Of a stretch of DNA of 64,000 nucleotides, positions 32,133-64,000 are shown piece by piece. A model generated the notes under the pieces. That model did no database searches. It saw only the letters and a list, made by a program, of their open reading frames with translations, and was not told the origin of the DNA. Position 1 is the first letter of the stretch. Each line of letters opens with the position of its first letter. Source of the DNA: Hoplostethus atlanticus (Eukaryota > Chordata > Actinopteri > Trachichthyiformes > Trachichthyidae). The position numbers and the translations under genes were made by a program. The stretch spans positions 5,053,501 to 5,117,500 of the forward strand of contig JAXDDX010000018.1 of the NCBI GenBank assembly GCA_034670405.1, in the 5' to 3' direction.

Positions 32133-34991
32133 GGGTTCAAACCCCGGAGGGGTAGAACCCTATTGTTTTTCACCTAGGTTTATTATTCTTTGTTGTCTTA
32201 TGCCGCGTCGCAAATTCCCGTGAGCTGGAATGAGCTAAAACCATGAAACTTGGCCCAATAACTGGAAATGATGTGCAAATGCTTCCCAAGAAACATGAGC
32301 CCAATCGGCCAGATGGTGGCGCTGTAATTAAGGCCCAAAAGCAAAATATTGGAAAGGCCACGCCCCTCACACCGTGCGTCCGATTGACTTGAAATTTGAC
32401 ACAAAAGTCCAGCTCAACATGTTCTACAAAAAAGCCTCAAGAACCACTAAAGTCCGCCTGACTAGATTTTCCGCCATTTTGAATTTTTTGAAAAACACAT
32501 TTTTGACATCTCCTCCTAGACCATAGGTCCGATTGCTACCAAATTTTCTGTGGATCATTATTGGACCAAGCTTATCAAAAGTTATATAAAGCTTTTCAAG
32601 ATATTGACCAATGAACTTCAAAAGGGCGTGGCTCAGCACATAAATAGACCAAAGTCAACAACGGTTCAGCCAATCATCACAAAACTTGCAGGATATGTCC
32701 ACATAAGTACGTGAAACACACCCCGAAAGTTTCATTGAAATCGACCACTAGGGGGCGCTATAAATGCAAACAATGGGCGTAGCATAACATAAGTCTGACA
32801 ATAAATCAGTAATTGTTTGTCCAATCATTACCAAACTCGCACGATATGTCCACATAAGTACGTGAAACATACCCTGAAAGTTTAATTGAAATCGACCACT
32901 AGGGGGCGCTACAAATGCCAAAGAATGTGCGTGGCATAACACAAATCTGACTATAAATCAGAAATGTTTTGTCCAATCATTACAAAACTTGCAGGATATG
33001 TTTGATAACAATGTTGAACCACGTGTGTAAAATTATTTTGAAATCGCTCAATACGGGGCGCCACCAGTTCCAAACATGTGCAAATTTGGCCTTAAATCAA
33101 TGACAGTTTGTCCAAACATCGCCAAACTTGGTGGACATTTTTAATTAAGCTGTTGAAACTTAATTATAAATTAAGTTACAAATAAATTAGGCTACAATTA
33201 AAAATGTTGACACTAAATAATTTGTAAGAAGAAACAATTAAAACGTATGCCTATACAAATTCATAGTGAAACATTCCCCTTTAATTGGTGAATATCCCTT
33301 TAAGAAAGACGTTGTTTTTTTTCCTCTCGAAAAAAGTTACAGCACAGGTGCAGAGTTAGAACCGTGCACTGCAAAGAGAGAAATGGAGAGAGATCCAAGA
33401 TTCAAGATTCAAGAAGTTTAATTGTCACATACACACACGAGGTGTGCAGTGAAATGCAAAGTGGCAATGCTCAGCAGAAATGTGCAAAATAACAGGTTCA
33501 CACTATTTACAATAACCAACACAATATTTACAATGTCACAGTTTTTAAGCGCTCTATATAAAAAACAACACAATATTTACAATAAGAGCACTTTATAAAA
33601 AAATATAGTAAAAAAGGGGAAAATTGTATGTATAATATAATATAAATTATAAATTATGTGTAGTCTTTACCTAAGTGTGTGTGTGTGTGCATAAGAGGGG
33701 CAGTGTGTGTGTCTTGGTGGGGGCCCTGGTGAAGTCAGAGTTCACAGTCCTGATGGCCTGAGGAAAGAAACTCCTTCTCAGTCTCTCTGTTTTGGCAGCG
33801 TGACTACGGAGGCGCTTGCCTGACCGCAGCAGCTGAAACAGACCGTTGTTAGGGTGGTGAGGATCCTTCATGATCCTGCAGGCTCTGGTTCTGCAAGTCC
33901 TGCAGGGTGGGGAGTGTAGTTCATTGATAGATAATTTACTTTGTAAAAGACATGAATAACTACTTTTTTACCATTTAATGCAAGCCTGCAAATACCTTAA
34001 CACACAAACTGAGACAGGATGGCGAGCTACCCACGGATCTGAGAGCTGAACACAAGTGCCAGTGTGAGAATCTAATGTACACGTCTGATGACTGCTATCG
34101 CTGCCAGTGTGGTAGTTGTGTTGTGGATCTGAAAACAACTACAATACAAAGAACTAGAACTGAGTTTGAAAAGAACTGAAAAGAATATACCACTTTGGTA
34201 CTACATTACATTTATTTCAAGAATTTCCAATGTTTTGTTGTTGTGACGATGTAATGTTCGTTTGATGTTTAGATTGAAGAAAGGTGAATTTTATTGTATC
34301 TTACCTGTTGGGGAAGAAAGGAAAAGAGTTAAACCCAAAAGGTTATATCTCTGATTTACCTGTCATGGATGTTAAGGTTTACTTACCTGTTTACCTGTGA
34401 AGGAAAAATAATGAGACTTAACTCAGGGAATAAAATAAGACATAACCTATTAAGCTAAAATAGGCATAACCTACTAACCTAAAATAAGTTGTTAGAAACC
34501 TGACTAAGCTGACTAAACTGACTTAAACTAACTAGACTAACTAATCTATAGGAAATTTAAAACAGAAACAAAAAAGGTTTGGTTATACTTACCTGTGATT
34601 TAGGCCTATAAGAAGATTGACTTATTGTATGATAAGTGTTATTTTTGTTTGTTTGTTACCTTTCCAATCACTAAATTGCCGGCTGTTATATTTAAAGCTG
34701 TGTGTCTCTGGTCTGATTTATTATATTATCATCACCACTCCTACGAACCTAGAACTAGTCCAGTCGTATACTTACGCTGTGGATACAGTGACACAAGTGC
34801 TACATGGGCTTACAGTATAGTATTTTTCTGGGGCTTTTATGTTTAAACTGGTCTTTGTTGTTTGAGAATGGAAGCCTCTGTCCTAGTGGCCTTGCTTACT
34901 TAAACATAAAGTTAACTGCATATATTTTTTTGTGGAATTTATCTTCTTCTGTCACTCTGCATGCAGTTTGCCGTAACAAAATGGTTTGAAC
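32133..34991. repeat. Nested fish repeat with GGGTTCAAACC ends
   Basis: Starts GGGTTCAAACC followed by a hairpin (CCGGAGGGGTAGAACCC) and ends GGTTTGAACCC. Inside are three or four degenerate copies of a roughly 150-bp unit (about 32,640-33,140) with the shared phrase 'gaccactagggggcgct'. Class unresolved; non-coding. It interrupts the hAT element. Confidence 0.55.
33671..33960 (-). repeat. LINE ORF C-terminal remnant
   Basis: The minus strand reads MKDPHHPNNGLFQLLRSGKR and then RLRRSFFPQAIRTVN. This resembles the conserved C-terminus of fish non-LTR retrotransposon polyproteins (DPSHP..LLPSGRRYR..SFFPRAV type). Only this short end survives, inside the nested repeat. Confidence 0.5.
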
Positions 34992-35934
34992 CCACGAATC
35001 GCCGCTTGCGGCTATATTCTTTCTTTGTTTTTCTTATTAACCTAAAAAGTAGGCTTATTTTACGTTTTGAACAAAGCAAAATAAATGCACTTTTTTCTAT
35101 TTTTTTTTTTTTTTTTTTTACCAATTAACATAATTATTTATTATTATTATTTTAAATTAAACATTGATCTGTAAATCTGCATAAATCACACACAGCAACA
35201 AATATAGCCTTAGTTCAAACAAGTCAATCAAAATGGTTGACATCTATTTTTTCTTATCATTAGCTGAGTGGTTGAGAATAATGTTTCATTTTAAGAAGTT
35301 ATTTTATTTCACTTCATATTGATGCCAGTTCATTAAAATACATTCTTATAACATATTCATGGTGTCATTTTTAGCTTAAAGGGGGTGGGGGGGGTGGGGG
35401 GTGCCGTGAAAAGAAATTGACTATGAAGGGGTGCCTTGGTTTGAAAAAGTTTGGGAACCACTGCTCTATGGTACGCATCAGTAGGGTAGGTATTAGGTAT
35501 GAATTGGACTTCTGTCAATGTGTGTAAATGAGTGTGTATTGTTAAATGCCTGGAGGCAGCATCGAGGCTGAGGAGCCAGGATTACGAAACTGGTGTTGTA
35601 GGGCTGAGCCTGTACACCCTGGAGGCAATAGCAGAGGGAAGGATGAGAACTAAACTCCACTCTAAAAACTCCATCCTGGAGGGCACTGTGCATTCCATGA
35701 CGCTGGGCTGTAGGCATTTGCTACACATTATCTGCACAAGTCAACACACTAAGATAGCCATCTGCTGCACTGTTTTCCCCTCTGGACATAAAGTGGGGCC
35801 CAAATGTGTGAGTCCACTACCAAGAACTGTTTGTTTTCATAAGAGAAGAAGCCGACAGGGACGTATCACCAAAAGTCCACCAAACAGGATTAGCCAGTTT
35901 AATGAGTAGCTATATTGTCCTACAAGTTCCTATT

Positions 35935-36720
35935 TCACTTGTTCAGAACTGTAGGATTTCTCTGAAAAGGAGGTGATGTTAGGGTTGCCAAAGGGCTGAT
36001 TGCACAGGCAATCTTTAGCCCAATGGCCAAACTGCCCACACACAAAGCATGCACCTGAAATCCCACCTGGCTGTTGTTGCTGTTGTGGTTGAAAAGGAGC
36101 AGCAGCATGATTGTAGAAACCACAGCCTCTACCTCTTCCACCTCCTCCTCTAAAGGCACCTCAGTGTGTCTAACCTGTGGCCTCTTCCCCATCCTCGTCG
36201 TCCTGTATAGTGAGACACTTGGGCAAGCATCAATGTTTTAGAATCTTTCTGCCATCTTTGTTCATAGTGGTGCTGAGCAATGGCCATTAACTCAGGTAGG
36301 GTTTTATCTTCCCATGCTATTGTTAGGATCACCATTTCCCTTAAGGTAACAGTGCTTGCACGATCCATTCCCCTTAAGAGCACCAGCTATGCCAATCATC
36401 GTTGTTCAGCACACTGTCTACACATCAAATCTTCAGGACACTCATCTGCCTTTTGTTTGAGAGAATTCAGGGGAGATCATTTTGCTAGGGACTACAACAG
36501 GGACTACCTCAGCTGTCCAGCCAGCGAATTTAAACTGGTCTGCATAATCCATACCATGTATCTCTTCCATAGCAGGCCACTTCCCTTGATCCAGTAGTTT
36601 ATCCGTCACACACTTCATTCCAAGTCTCAGTCTATGCTGTGCGATTCTTTTTAATGTCAGGGAATTCAATTTTCATTTGGCGTAATTCAGACTTTTGCCA
36701 CGGGACATGAGAATGGATTT
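35935..36720 (-). mobile_element. LTR-retroelement gag fossil
   Basis: A minus-strand gag-like stretch ending in a CCHC zinc knuckle (CFVCGQFGHWAKDC), the nucleocapsid signature. It is a broken fragment: no pol or env was seen and no flanking LTR pair was identified. The family is retrovirus-like or another LTR element, undetermined; it looks old. Confidence 0.6.
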
Positions 36721-38437
36721 TGCCATACATTCGTACCGGGACAATCTTAATAGGTCTTAATAGGCATATTCACACTATGTGAGCTGTGAACCCTGGGGTA
36801 CCAAGTTAATGATAGGGTTCAGAAAGTTCAAAGAAACATATGTGGTTAATACACTGAGTTACTGGAACAACTTGTTAAGCAAAGACCAAATAGCAGACAG
36901 AGTGTGACAAAGTTCATTGAGGGCATTTATTAGTGTGAGGACAAGATAATTACAAACAGTTGAACTATATTGACTTGCTTGGTAGTGTGAAACCGTATGG
37001 TTCTGCTTAACCCTCCATAAAACATGTCTCAGTCGCAAATCACAGCCTGATCAATAGCAGCTCAGTCAACATCACAAGGACACCAACACTTCCCAGATGC
37101 AGCCGCAGCCACAGCCGCAGCCATAGCCACAGCCGCAGCCGTAGCCATAGCCGCAGCCGCAGCCATAGCCGCAGCCACAGCCACAGCCGCAGCCATGAAA
37201 TAGATAGGAGACACACACATATACACTGCAGACTCATTCACATACTCTCACTCACACAAACACATACATTACATAAAATACATAAGTATACATAACCCCA
37301 TCAATTGTAATTTTTTTGTTATACCTTTTGTTTTCTTATTTTTACTTTTCTTTTTGTTTCTTCAGGTGTTTTTGTTATTCTCTGCTTTATATTCAATGTG
37401 CTTATAATATAGTTTATTTTTCCCTGCTAAATCTTGCTTTTGCTGCTGCAACGACAACAGTATTTCTCCATGGGGATCATTAAAGTTTCCTCTTATTGTA
37501 TTGCAAAGGAATGCTGGGTAATCCACAGCAGAGCTGTGAATCAGAGGGGCAGGGATTGGCACGTGACCTCCGAATGTGGAACCCAAGTGGGTGGTCGCAG
37601 TACTGCAGTCCTGCAGTATATCCAGCTGCGGCCTTGCAGACCCTACAAACCACGCCTCCAACAAACCACGCCCCTCCAAACCACCAAACAAATGCTGCCC
37701 GCTTAGCATTTATAAGTGGCACTTACCATTTGTAAGCGGCCAGCCGCAGCACAAACGTGAAGGAAGTTGAACTTCCAAATATGGTTCGTGGGCTGGTTAG
37801 GTCACAGAAGAGACCACACCCAAAACGTGAAGACATTTATCTCAGCCGCTCGGCCGGTGTTGACTGCAGAAAAAGAAAAGATGGCACACGGAGCTCAGGT
37901 GAGAATGCCAAACTTCGACAAAATATGGTTAATTAACAGCTTATAGTTTTATGTATATTTATATATTATTTAGGTTGTTGGATGTATTACTGATTTGGCT
38001 GTCTGTCCCATTGTAAATGGTGTTCATTTTGTTCATTTTTGTGCATTTTAATCTATTAAATTAGATTTGCTAACCGGTAATCCCGTGTGCTTTAGCTAAC
38101 AATCTAGCAAGCCATAGCATAGCGAAACCCCAGGAGTAACTTGAGGAATACTTTTACTCAGGAATGCATTATGAGCATGGCATGATAAGTGCATTAAAAA
38201 TATATTATAAGTACATTATAACATTAAAAGGCATGTCTAAAGTAACAAAACCTACTAACCTGCTACTATAGGGCTACCATGGAACAAAAAATTATAGCAT
38301 TTTGCATTAATCATTAATCCTCTAGTATTTGGTTCTGTAATCTTGAGAATAATGCATAACTAATATAAATTGAAATAACAATTAATACATTTTCAAAAGG
38401 ATTTCCGTGTCAGTAATGCTGTCCATATCATAGGTTA
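36721..38437. other. Gene-free stretch with simple repeats
   Basis: Contains a GC-rich hexamer array (37,099-37,194, listed separately) and a LINE/SINE-like tail near 37,440-37,500 (TTTCTCCATGGGGATCATTA). The remainder is AT-rich with no gene. The part next to 38,437 would be the original 3' UTR of the PH-like gene. Confidence 0.45.
37099..37194. repeat. CAGCCR/TAGCCR hexamer array
   Basis: About sixteen imperfect 6-bp units (GCAGCC, ACAGCC, ATAGCC). It gives an open but meaningless Leu/Arg/Trp frame on the minus strand. Confidence 0.9.
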
Positions 38438-38495
38438 CTAGAAAGCAAATGCACCACAATCAAAAGCATCAAAGTTTGAGTCTGCCACTTCAAAG

Positions 38496-38964
38496 TAGAG
38501 CCCGACCAATATATCGGTTTGGCCGATATATCGGCCATTTTTTGACTTTTTTGACGACATCGGGATCGGTAGTTATACAACCGATGTGTCCCGATTTTTA
38601 AATAAGTATAATAAACAAAAAAACATTGATAATTTATCCTGTACTTATCTGTTTGAACGTTGTAATTGCTATTTACTAGAATTATCCAGTAGAGGGAGCG
38701 CTAATACAAGTGTGAGCAGCTGACGCGCTACTTCTGTAATACGATCTTTTACATTTTTATCTATCAAAAAGTTCTTTCTGTGTTTATTTTTATTTATTTG
38801 TTTGCTTATAAGTTCAATGTTCTCAAATATAGAAAATTTAATTGATTTGAAAATTTTGCACTTTTTGACAAAATATCAGTCAAATCATCAGTAATCGGTG
38901 GGCTAGGACTCTCCTAAATTGGGATCGGCATTGGACCCAAAACTCTGGCATCGGTCGGGCTCTA
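38496..38964. mobile_element. hAT-type MITE, 469 bp
   Basis: The ends are TAGAGCCCGACC and GGTCGGGCTCTA, flanked by CTTCAAAG at 38,488-38,495 and at 38,965-38,972, a perfect 8-bp target duplication. No transposase. It sits in the last exon of the minus-strand PH-like gene. Confidence 0.93.
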
Positions 38965-40712
38965 CTTCAAAGTCAAAGTTGTGGAAGTGAGTCGAGTCAA
39001 GTGCATGGCTGCCGGAGTGGTGCGTTCGTGCTGGCCCCATGTCAAAGAAATCTGTGTTTGGTGGCAGGTCAGGAGCTTTGGCTGCTAGGTTAGAGGGAGA
39101 GCATGCTCTTAGGTAACCCATTGCAGAGGAAGCAGCAGCCCCTCCCATTAGCAGATAAACCGCCCTCACTGCTTGGGCATTATTGGTAGTGCCATGGCGT
39201 AGACACCCTGCTGAACGTGCACTCTGCTTTGTACCTGGAGATTTCCTGCCTGTTGGAGTGGGTGGATTGAAATAAAATACAAGCAGTGTGTTATTAAGAC
39301 CATTCACAAAAGTCCTCCTTTGGCTAAACTGAACATGTATCTTGGTTTGGTTTGATACAGTAGACAAGACTTGTACAGAGAAACAAAGACACACCCTCAA
39401 CTCACTTTTCTCCCTTTGAGAGCCATCTGCACCAGGCCCTGGAGATGATGCCTCCTCATCACTGACTGGTGGAGTTGGGGGATCTTTGTCCATGATTTGT
39501 TCTGGCACCAGATCTTTGAGAGTAATGCATGGGGTTGGAAAATGATGACGCTTACAGGAGCGCAGAGGTGACGAGACACTCTGTAGGGAAAAATAATACT
39601 GTTAAGGAAAGATATGGGTTTGTTCAAAAGTAAGTGTCAGGATTACAAGGATTAATCTGACACTGAATTACTGAATGGCAAATCTGTAAATTAGCTCCTC
39701 CCACATTATCGTTCTCTTGCAAGTAAATATAAACATACAAATAGACCAAATCAAGATCAAATTTAAGTGTGTACTTGTAAATATGGTTTTGACACGACAA
39801 ACAAGCCTGTATTTTTCAAAGAAATAATTCCTACAACATCAAAACAGAAACAATTTATCTTCAGAAATTCCCTACCGATAGGCGCCACATGAATAAGTGG
39901 GCAGCCTATGAAATTATTCTGCATTCAGGAGTGGCAAACTGACTGACCTCTTTAGAAATGCCTCTATTATCACTTCCATCAAAATCACACAAGTGCACAA
40001 GTGCATATCTGTGTAATGAATGGTTGCGTGAATGAAACTTGCAATATTTCTGCCTTGGAGGCACCGAAGAGATGTCAACCCTCGGTTGCATACATCCCCC
40101 AACAAAATGCTGAATAGGGCTGCAGGGGGAGAGTGGGGTGGTGATGGGCTATACAACATGAGTTGATGGAAGAAGAGGTAAGCAGGAGTTTATATATTGA
40201 ATGGAGATAATGTAATTGGAATTAAGAATGAGAAATTGATGAAGGATTGGGCTTGTCTTGCCATACATATCAGAGGGGGCATGGGGACAGACTTAATAGT
40301 AATGAGCTTATGAGCAATTTGAGTGGAATGAAGTAACTGATAACACATTTGTGAAATCTGGATCTACCTAGACAAGGAAGTGGATAATTTGTTGAGATTG
40401 TATTGTGCCAATATGATAAATCATAATCCCAGCAATTCAAATTCCAGCCAGACCTCAAGTCTGAAGGGGTGTCAGCCAGCAGCAGCAGGTACTTTTTCTG
40501 GGGCAGCATCAGAGCAAAACAGCAATCCCTGCATCCATCAGAGGGTAACCTGGGCAGATCTAGGATCTGCTTGCCTTCCACAATTGCCTCACAGCTGCTC
40601 TGCAACACTACCACCTGGTCAGGTAGAGATAATGCATCATGGCACACGAGGAGACTGCCTTCATCTGTCAGCAGGAGAAACCTCTTCTTCCACTGCTTAA
40701 AAATAAATCCTC
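38903..40712 (-). CDS. Unidentified PH-like protein, 5' end missing
   Basis: I do not recognise the gene. Four exons join in phase: 40712-40454, 40119-39948, 39580-39406, 39249-38903 (316 residues plus stop). The first reads GFIFKQWKKRFLLLTDEGSL and ends KKYLLLLADTPSD, like the first and last strands of a pleckstrin-homology domain. The middle exons are Ser/Pro-rich (VPEQIMDKDPPTPPVSDEEA). The last contains AVYLLMGGAAASSAMGYL and DFFDMGPARTHH. Splice sites are good (donors GTCTGG, GTCAGT, GTGAGT; acceptors ATCCAG, CTGCAG, CTACAG, AACAG). The present stop lies in a MITE. Without the MITE the frame would read VADSNFDAFDCGAFAF and stop at 38,438. The ATG exon was not found between 40,713 and 42,527. 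Weaker alternative: a decaying duplicate. Confidence 0.6.
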
Positions 40713-42527
40713 CTGGATAGGAGAAGTGGATAGGAAGTACAGGGAGTAGAGGGAGAAGTAAGTGCTTATTGGAAACAGAACAAATCAGAGGACAAAGGAC
40801 GGCTTGTTGGAGACAACAATGATGCTGTGATAAACACTAAACACCCCAAGCATGTTGACAGGATTAAGCATTGTCACGGTGATCATGACAGCAATGGGAG
40901 CAGTGTGCCACTGGATTAAAACATGAACACTTTTCTCATCCCTTCCGATTAGAGTGGGTCAGATGGTTGGAGGATCATGGGGCTGTGGATGCGGGACTGG
41001 ACCAATCGGATGATGTTGACCAATGTGAACATGAACATAATCACAAGCCACACATCTGGATCCACTCACCCCATATACACATGGAAAACACAGATGTACT
41101 TCATTTCAGCGCACAACAGAATCACAACAACCCAGTGACGTAACAGAATATAGGAAGAGGTGGTCTGCCCTGCCCAGCACACAATCTGTACTGCTTTCAC
41201 TGTGTCACCACTCACTGTGCCAGTTAAGTGGTGAAAAATGTTTGAACACCCACTGACAGCTGGGATTTAGTCTGGACTACTAATCTATTTGTTGTAGTTT
41301 GTACCCATTGCCACTACAGCCTGTGGCAGGCATTCAGATCACATGTTTTTATCAGGGTTTGCCACACTTAATAGATGTGAATGATGCAATTAATTCCAAA
41401 ATGCTCTAAAATTTAAGTCCAATATTTAAGTATTTCAAATATTTAGTAAGTAGTAATTATGTCAAAAACACTGGTGATTTTCTTCTCAAAAACTATTTTG
41501 AAGACAAAGGTCTCAAGATGCCTCATCACTATTAATAACCCAAAATGTGCTTTACTCTGGTGCCAGCAATCGTTTTGTCAGAGTAGCCATCAGTTTTTTC
41601 TTATTACACAGGACAAGACACCATTATACAGGACAGAGCACTGCACAGAAAAGGACACAAAACGTACCCCTAGAGCACACTATGGTGTTATATAACATAA
41701 TAGACACAATGCTAATAAATACAAGATCAAATCAGCGTCACATTATTATAAGGTTTATTCTCGTACAGATTATACTACATATTATTGATGATTTTCGCAG
41801 ACTCAAATCTGTATTGAAGAACAGGACATTAAATAAAATCAAAATAATTTAAAAGCAAACACAAGCTCCACTATTAAAACTAAATGGAACAAAAAAAAAA
41901 ACTCACTGGAGAAGCATCGCAGTGAGACCCCTGTTCATTTTGTCGTAGAAATACGGTAGTTTCTCAGCAATATAGATCATAATGCTTCTGCGTGAAATGA
42001 ATGATTACTTATAAAGGCAGAAAGGCCAACTGTAATGCTTACTGTACATCACTACCTATGTTATAGTTGATGTAGCTTGTGTTGTTTCACAGGAACTTTA
42101 TATTACCACATTCTCACACAAACAATGGTCTTATCCTCTTCACCTCAGTGAAAGTTATGGGGAGGGAATCATGTCGCTCACTGGTGCTTGTGTTACGAGT
42201 TCAGTGAGAAAGGCTCAATGTCTCCATAATCTGATATAACATCATAGGAGAGTACATTGAATTAAGCATGGCAGGTACTCCATGTCCGTATAAAAACAAT
42301 CCTCTCTTATTCATTGTAATTGCTTGCCATCTGCTAAAGTTTTTCACATTGTTCCATTGCAATGAAAATGTTTGTATTACTATTACTAGACTGTCTGGTA
42401 ATGTTCATGAAGTCAATTATTCACGAGAAATAGCAAAATCTATAGGGATATTTTCAGGAATGAACACAAGTAGCAGATCACTAGTTGCCACTTTCCCTCC
42501 CCCCATCTTGTAAGGTGTGATGTTTGG
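40713..42527. other. Spacer between ryr1 stop and the PH-like exons
   Basis: It should hold the ryr1 3' UTR and the 5' exon(s) of the PH-like gene. A minus-strand stretch near 41,060-41,180 is bounded by GGGCAG and GTGAGT and could be an exon (hydrophobic reading LLRHWVVVILLCAEMKYICV), but it could not be tied to either gene. Nothing else was recognised. Confidence 0.35.
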
Positions 42528-62407
<19,880 letters not shown>

Positions 62408-64000
62408 CTGTATAAAAATGGAGAACAAAAAAAAGGAGTTTTGAAAATAAATATGTCAGCATGTTCATCATTTCTCAAGATATTCTCTGCAATTCATTCT
62501 AAACCTAGGTAATCATTCTAACTATGTTTTGGTAAAGGTGGAGCACTTGATAATGTGATGCCAGCAGATTTGTGTATGACTACATACTCCGCTACACCTC
62601 ACTGGGGATCCTGATGAACAAACAGAGTGTCACTATAGTTGTAAGTGAAAGGGATGTCCATTTCCTGTGATCCCCAAGATATAAAAATGTTATTATTCCT
62701 CTGAGCTCTGGCTGGTGAGGATAGGGTGAAAATGTGAGGGCAAAGTTGGGGAAATGGCTGGCTTTGGGAAAGGGAAGTTGGAAGGAGTGATTCTTAGCTG
62801 TAGGAGAGGAAAATGGTGAAATTGCAGTGATAAAACATGCAGTAGAAAACAGATTCCATTCAAGTGACAACCCACTCAGCATTCAATGAAAAAGAAAAAT
62901 GGTTAAAACTACCAGATCTCTGTACTTGAGTGAGTGAATTATTGCAACAACAGCAGCACCTCATGAAAGATTAAAATGTTACATGATGTTGAAGAGCAAA
63001 AACTCCAATAGAAGAGGCACAACACTATTTATGTTTAGCATCACATGGATGGAAATTAGACTTTTAAATCACTCGGCTAACACAGACTGTCTATGGGATA
63101 TGTCCCTGTGCTCCCCTCCCGCACTCCTGTCCTGTTTCTGTGGGGGTACATTTCTGTCTGTTATCTGCTCTTCCTGGCATCCTCCGTAAGCATGGATGTG
63201 AGAGCATGCAAAATGTATACGCACTTTGTAATTTGCGTGTGCAGTCTATTTGGCTGCGTGTTTTGTGTACGAGTCATACAGTATTAACTGATTTCAGCCA
63301 CGGAAGTGGAGATGACAAGAGGATCACACAGTAATGGTCACCTCACGGAATAGGATGTGATGCAAAGCCAAATAGCTAATCTAACTTGGGATATCTCCAG
63401 TGTAGATTTCATGTATATGTCTGTCACATTTAACATGATGACTACGAAATGATGACTTGGAAATGTCAATTGTCAGGGCTGGGAAAAAAAGGGAGTTGCT
63501 CATTTTGAAATGACTCATTGGAGTCGATGAGACTATTGTCTATTGAGACAATGTTTCTAGAAGAAGGCTGCAGAGTATCTAAGCTACCTGTTAATAATAT
63601 GATCACCCAAATATGGTGCTGAATCTGTTGTATTCAGCACCACTCAGCATGTTGCTGCTATGAGGAACTGGAAGCACTTGACATGGTTCACTTGCCTTCA
63701 CCAGGATTGAAGACTGTATTACAGTGTTATGTACTAGCTTGCCTGGCAGGGACAAAGGCTACATTCATATATAGGGCCTATTCATGAAGGCTGAATTGGA
63801 AATACAGGTAAGGAGAGTCCAGATGTCTGGCTTTGGGAGATACGGAACCCCAGCTGTAAGATTTTAAGGGTTTCTTGGGGTGTCTTGGTCAGAACATTGC
63901 AAGCCAATCACCAAGCCCGCCATCCGCCCTATCAGTGCCAGAGATAGCTCCAAGCAGGGTCAGCCACTTCTCCAATTCTGTGCTAGTGCAAGTGTGTTAA
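62408..64000. other. ryr1 intron up to the window edge
   Basis: The exon expected upstream of ASI in RYR1 (encoding a region like EINNMSFLTADSKSKMAK) was not found, so this stretch appears to be wholly intronic. No repeat family was recognised. Confidence 0.55.

Larger units (their letters stand above)
31515..35463 (+). mobile_element. hAT transposon with nested repeat
   Basis: The ends are CAGTGGTTCCCAAA and TTTGGGAACCACTG. The flanks carry CTCTATGG at 31,507-31,514 and at 35,464-35,471, a perfect 8-bp target duplication as hAT elements make. Only the C-terminal part of a hAT transposase remains near the left end. The middle, from about 32,133 to 34,991, is a different repeat inserted into it. 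Confidence 0.92.

Overview
This is vertebrate nuclear DNA, most likely from a teleost fish. Genes are split by GT-AG introns, the intergenic DNA is rich in Tc1, hAT, Sola and LINE/SINE debris typical of fish, and the recognisable proteins are vertebrate ones. I cannot name the species. Exon edges were set by reading both strands for splice sites and protein similarity remembered from the families. Total exon length is a multiple of three for every multi-exon model given.

Layout. 1-2,448: no gene, repeats only. 2,449-14,030 (+): an adhesion G-protein-coupled receptor, ADGRG2-like, about 30 exons, with a 23-copy Ser/Thr-rich repeat in one exon. 14,031-16,535: tail-to-tail spacer. 16,536-25,119 (-): spermine synthase (sms), 11 coding exons, one AT-AC (U12-type) intron. 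Its first intron holds a candidate three-exon gene on the same strand for a 93-residue secreted peptide (22,766-23,450) that I do not recognise. 25,120-38,437: transposon-rich DNA with a near-complete 4.7-kb Sola-like element (4-bp target duplication), a 3.9-kb hAT element (8-bp target duplication) carrying a nested 2.9-kb repeat, and an LTR-retroelement gag fossil. 38,903-40,712 (-): four exons of an unidentified gene with a PH-like region, whose last exon has been invaded by a 469-bp hAT-type MITE that now supplies the stop codon. 42,528-62,407 (-): the last 34 exons (1,563 residues) of a ryanodine receptor, best matched to RYR1, up to and including a 15-nt microexon matching the RYR1 ASI alternative exon. 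62,408-64,000: intron of the same gene.

The genes do not form a shared pathway: a cell-surface receptor, a polyamine enzyme, a PH-like protein and an intracellular calcium-release channel. The pairing of an ADGRG2-like gene with sms agrees with human Xp22, where both lie. The most novel items are the intronic secreted-peptide gene, the MITE-rewritten C-terminus, the duplicated extracellular module and the homogenised mucin repeat of the receptor.
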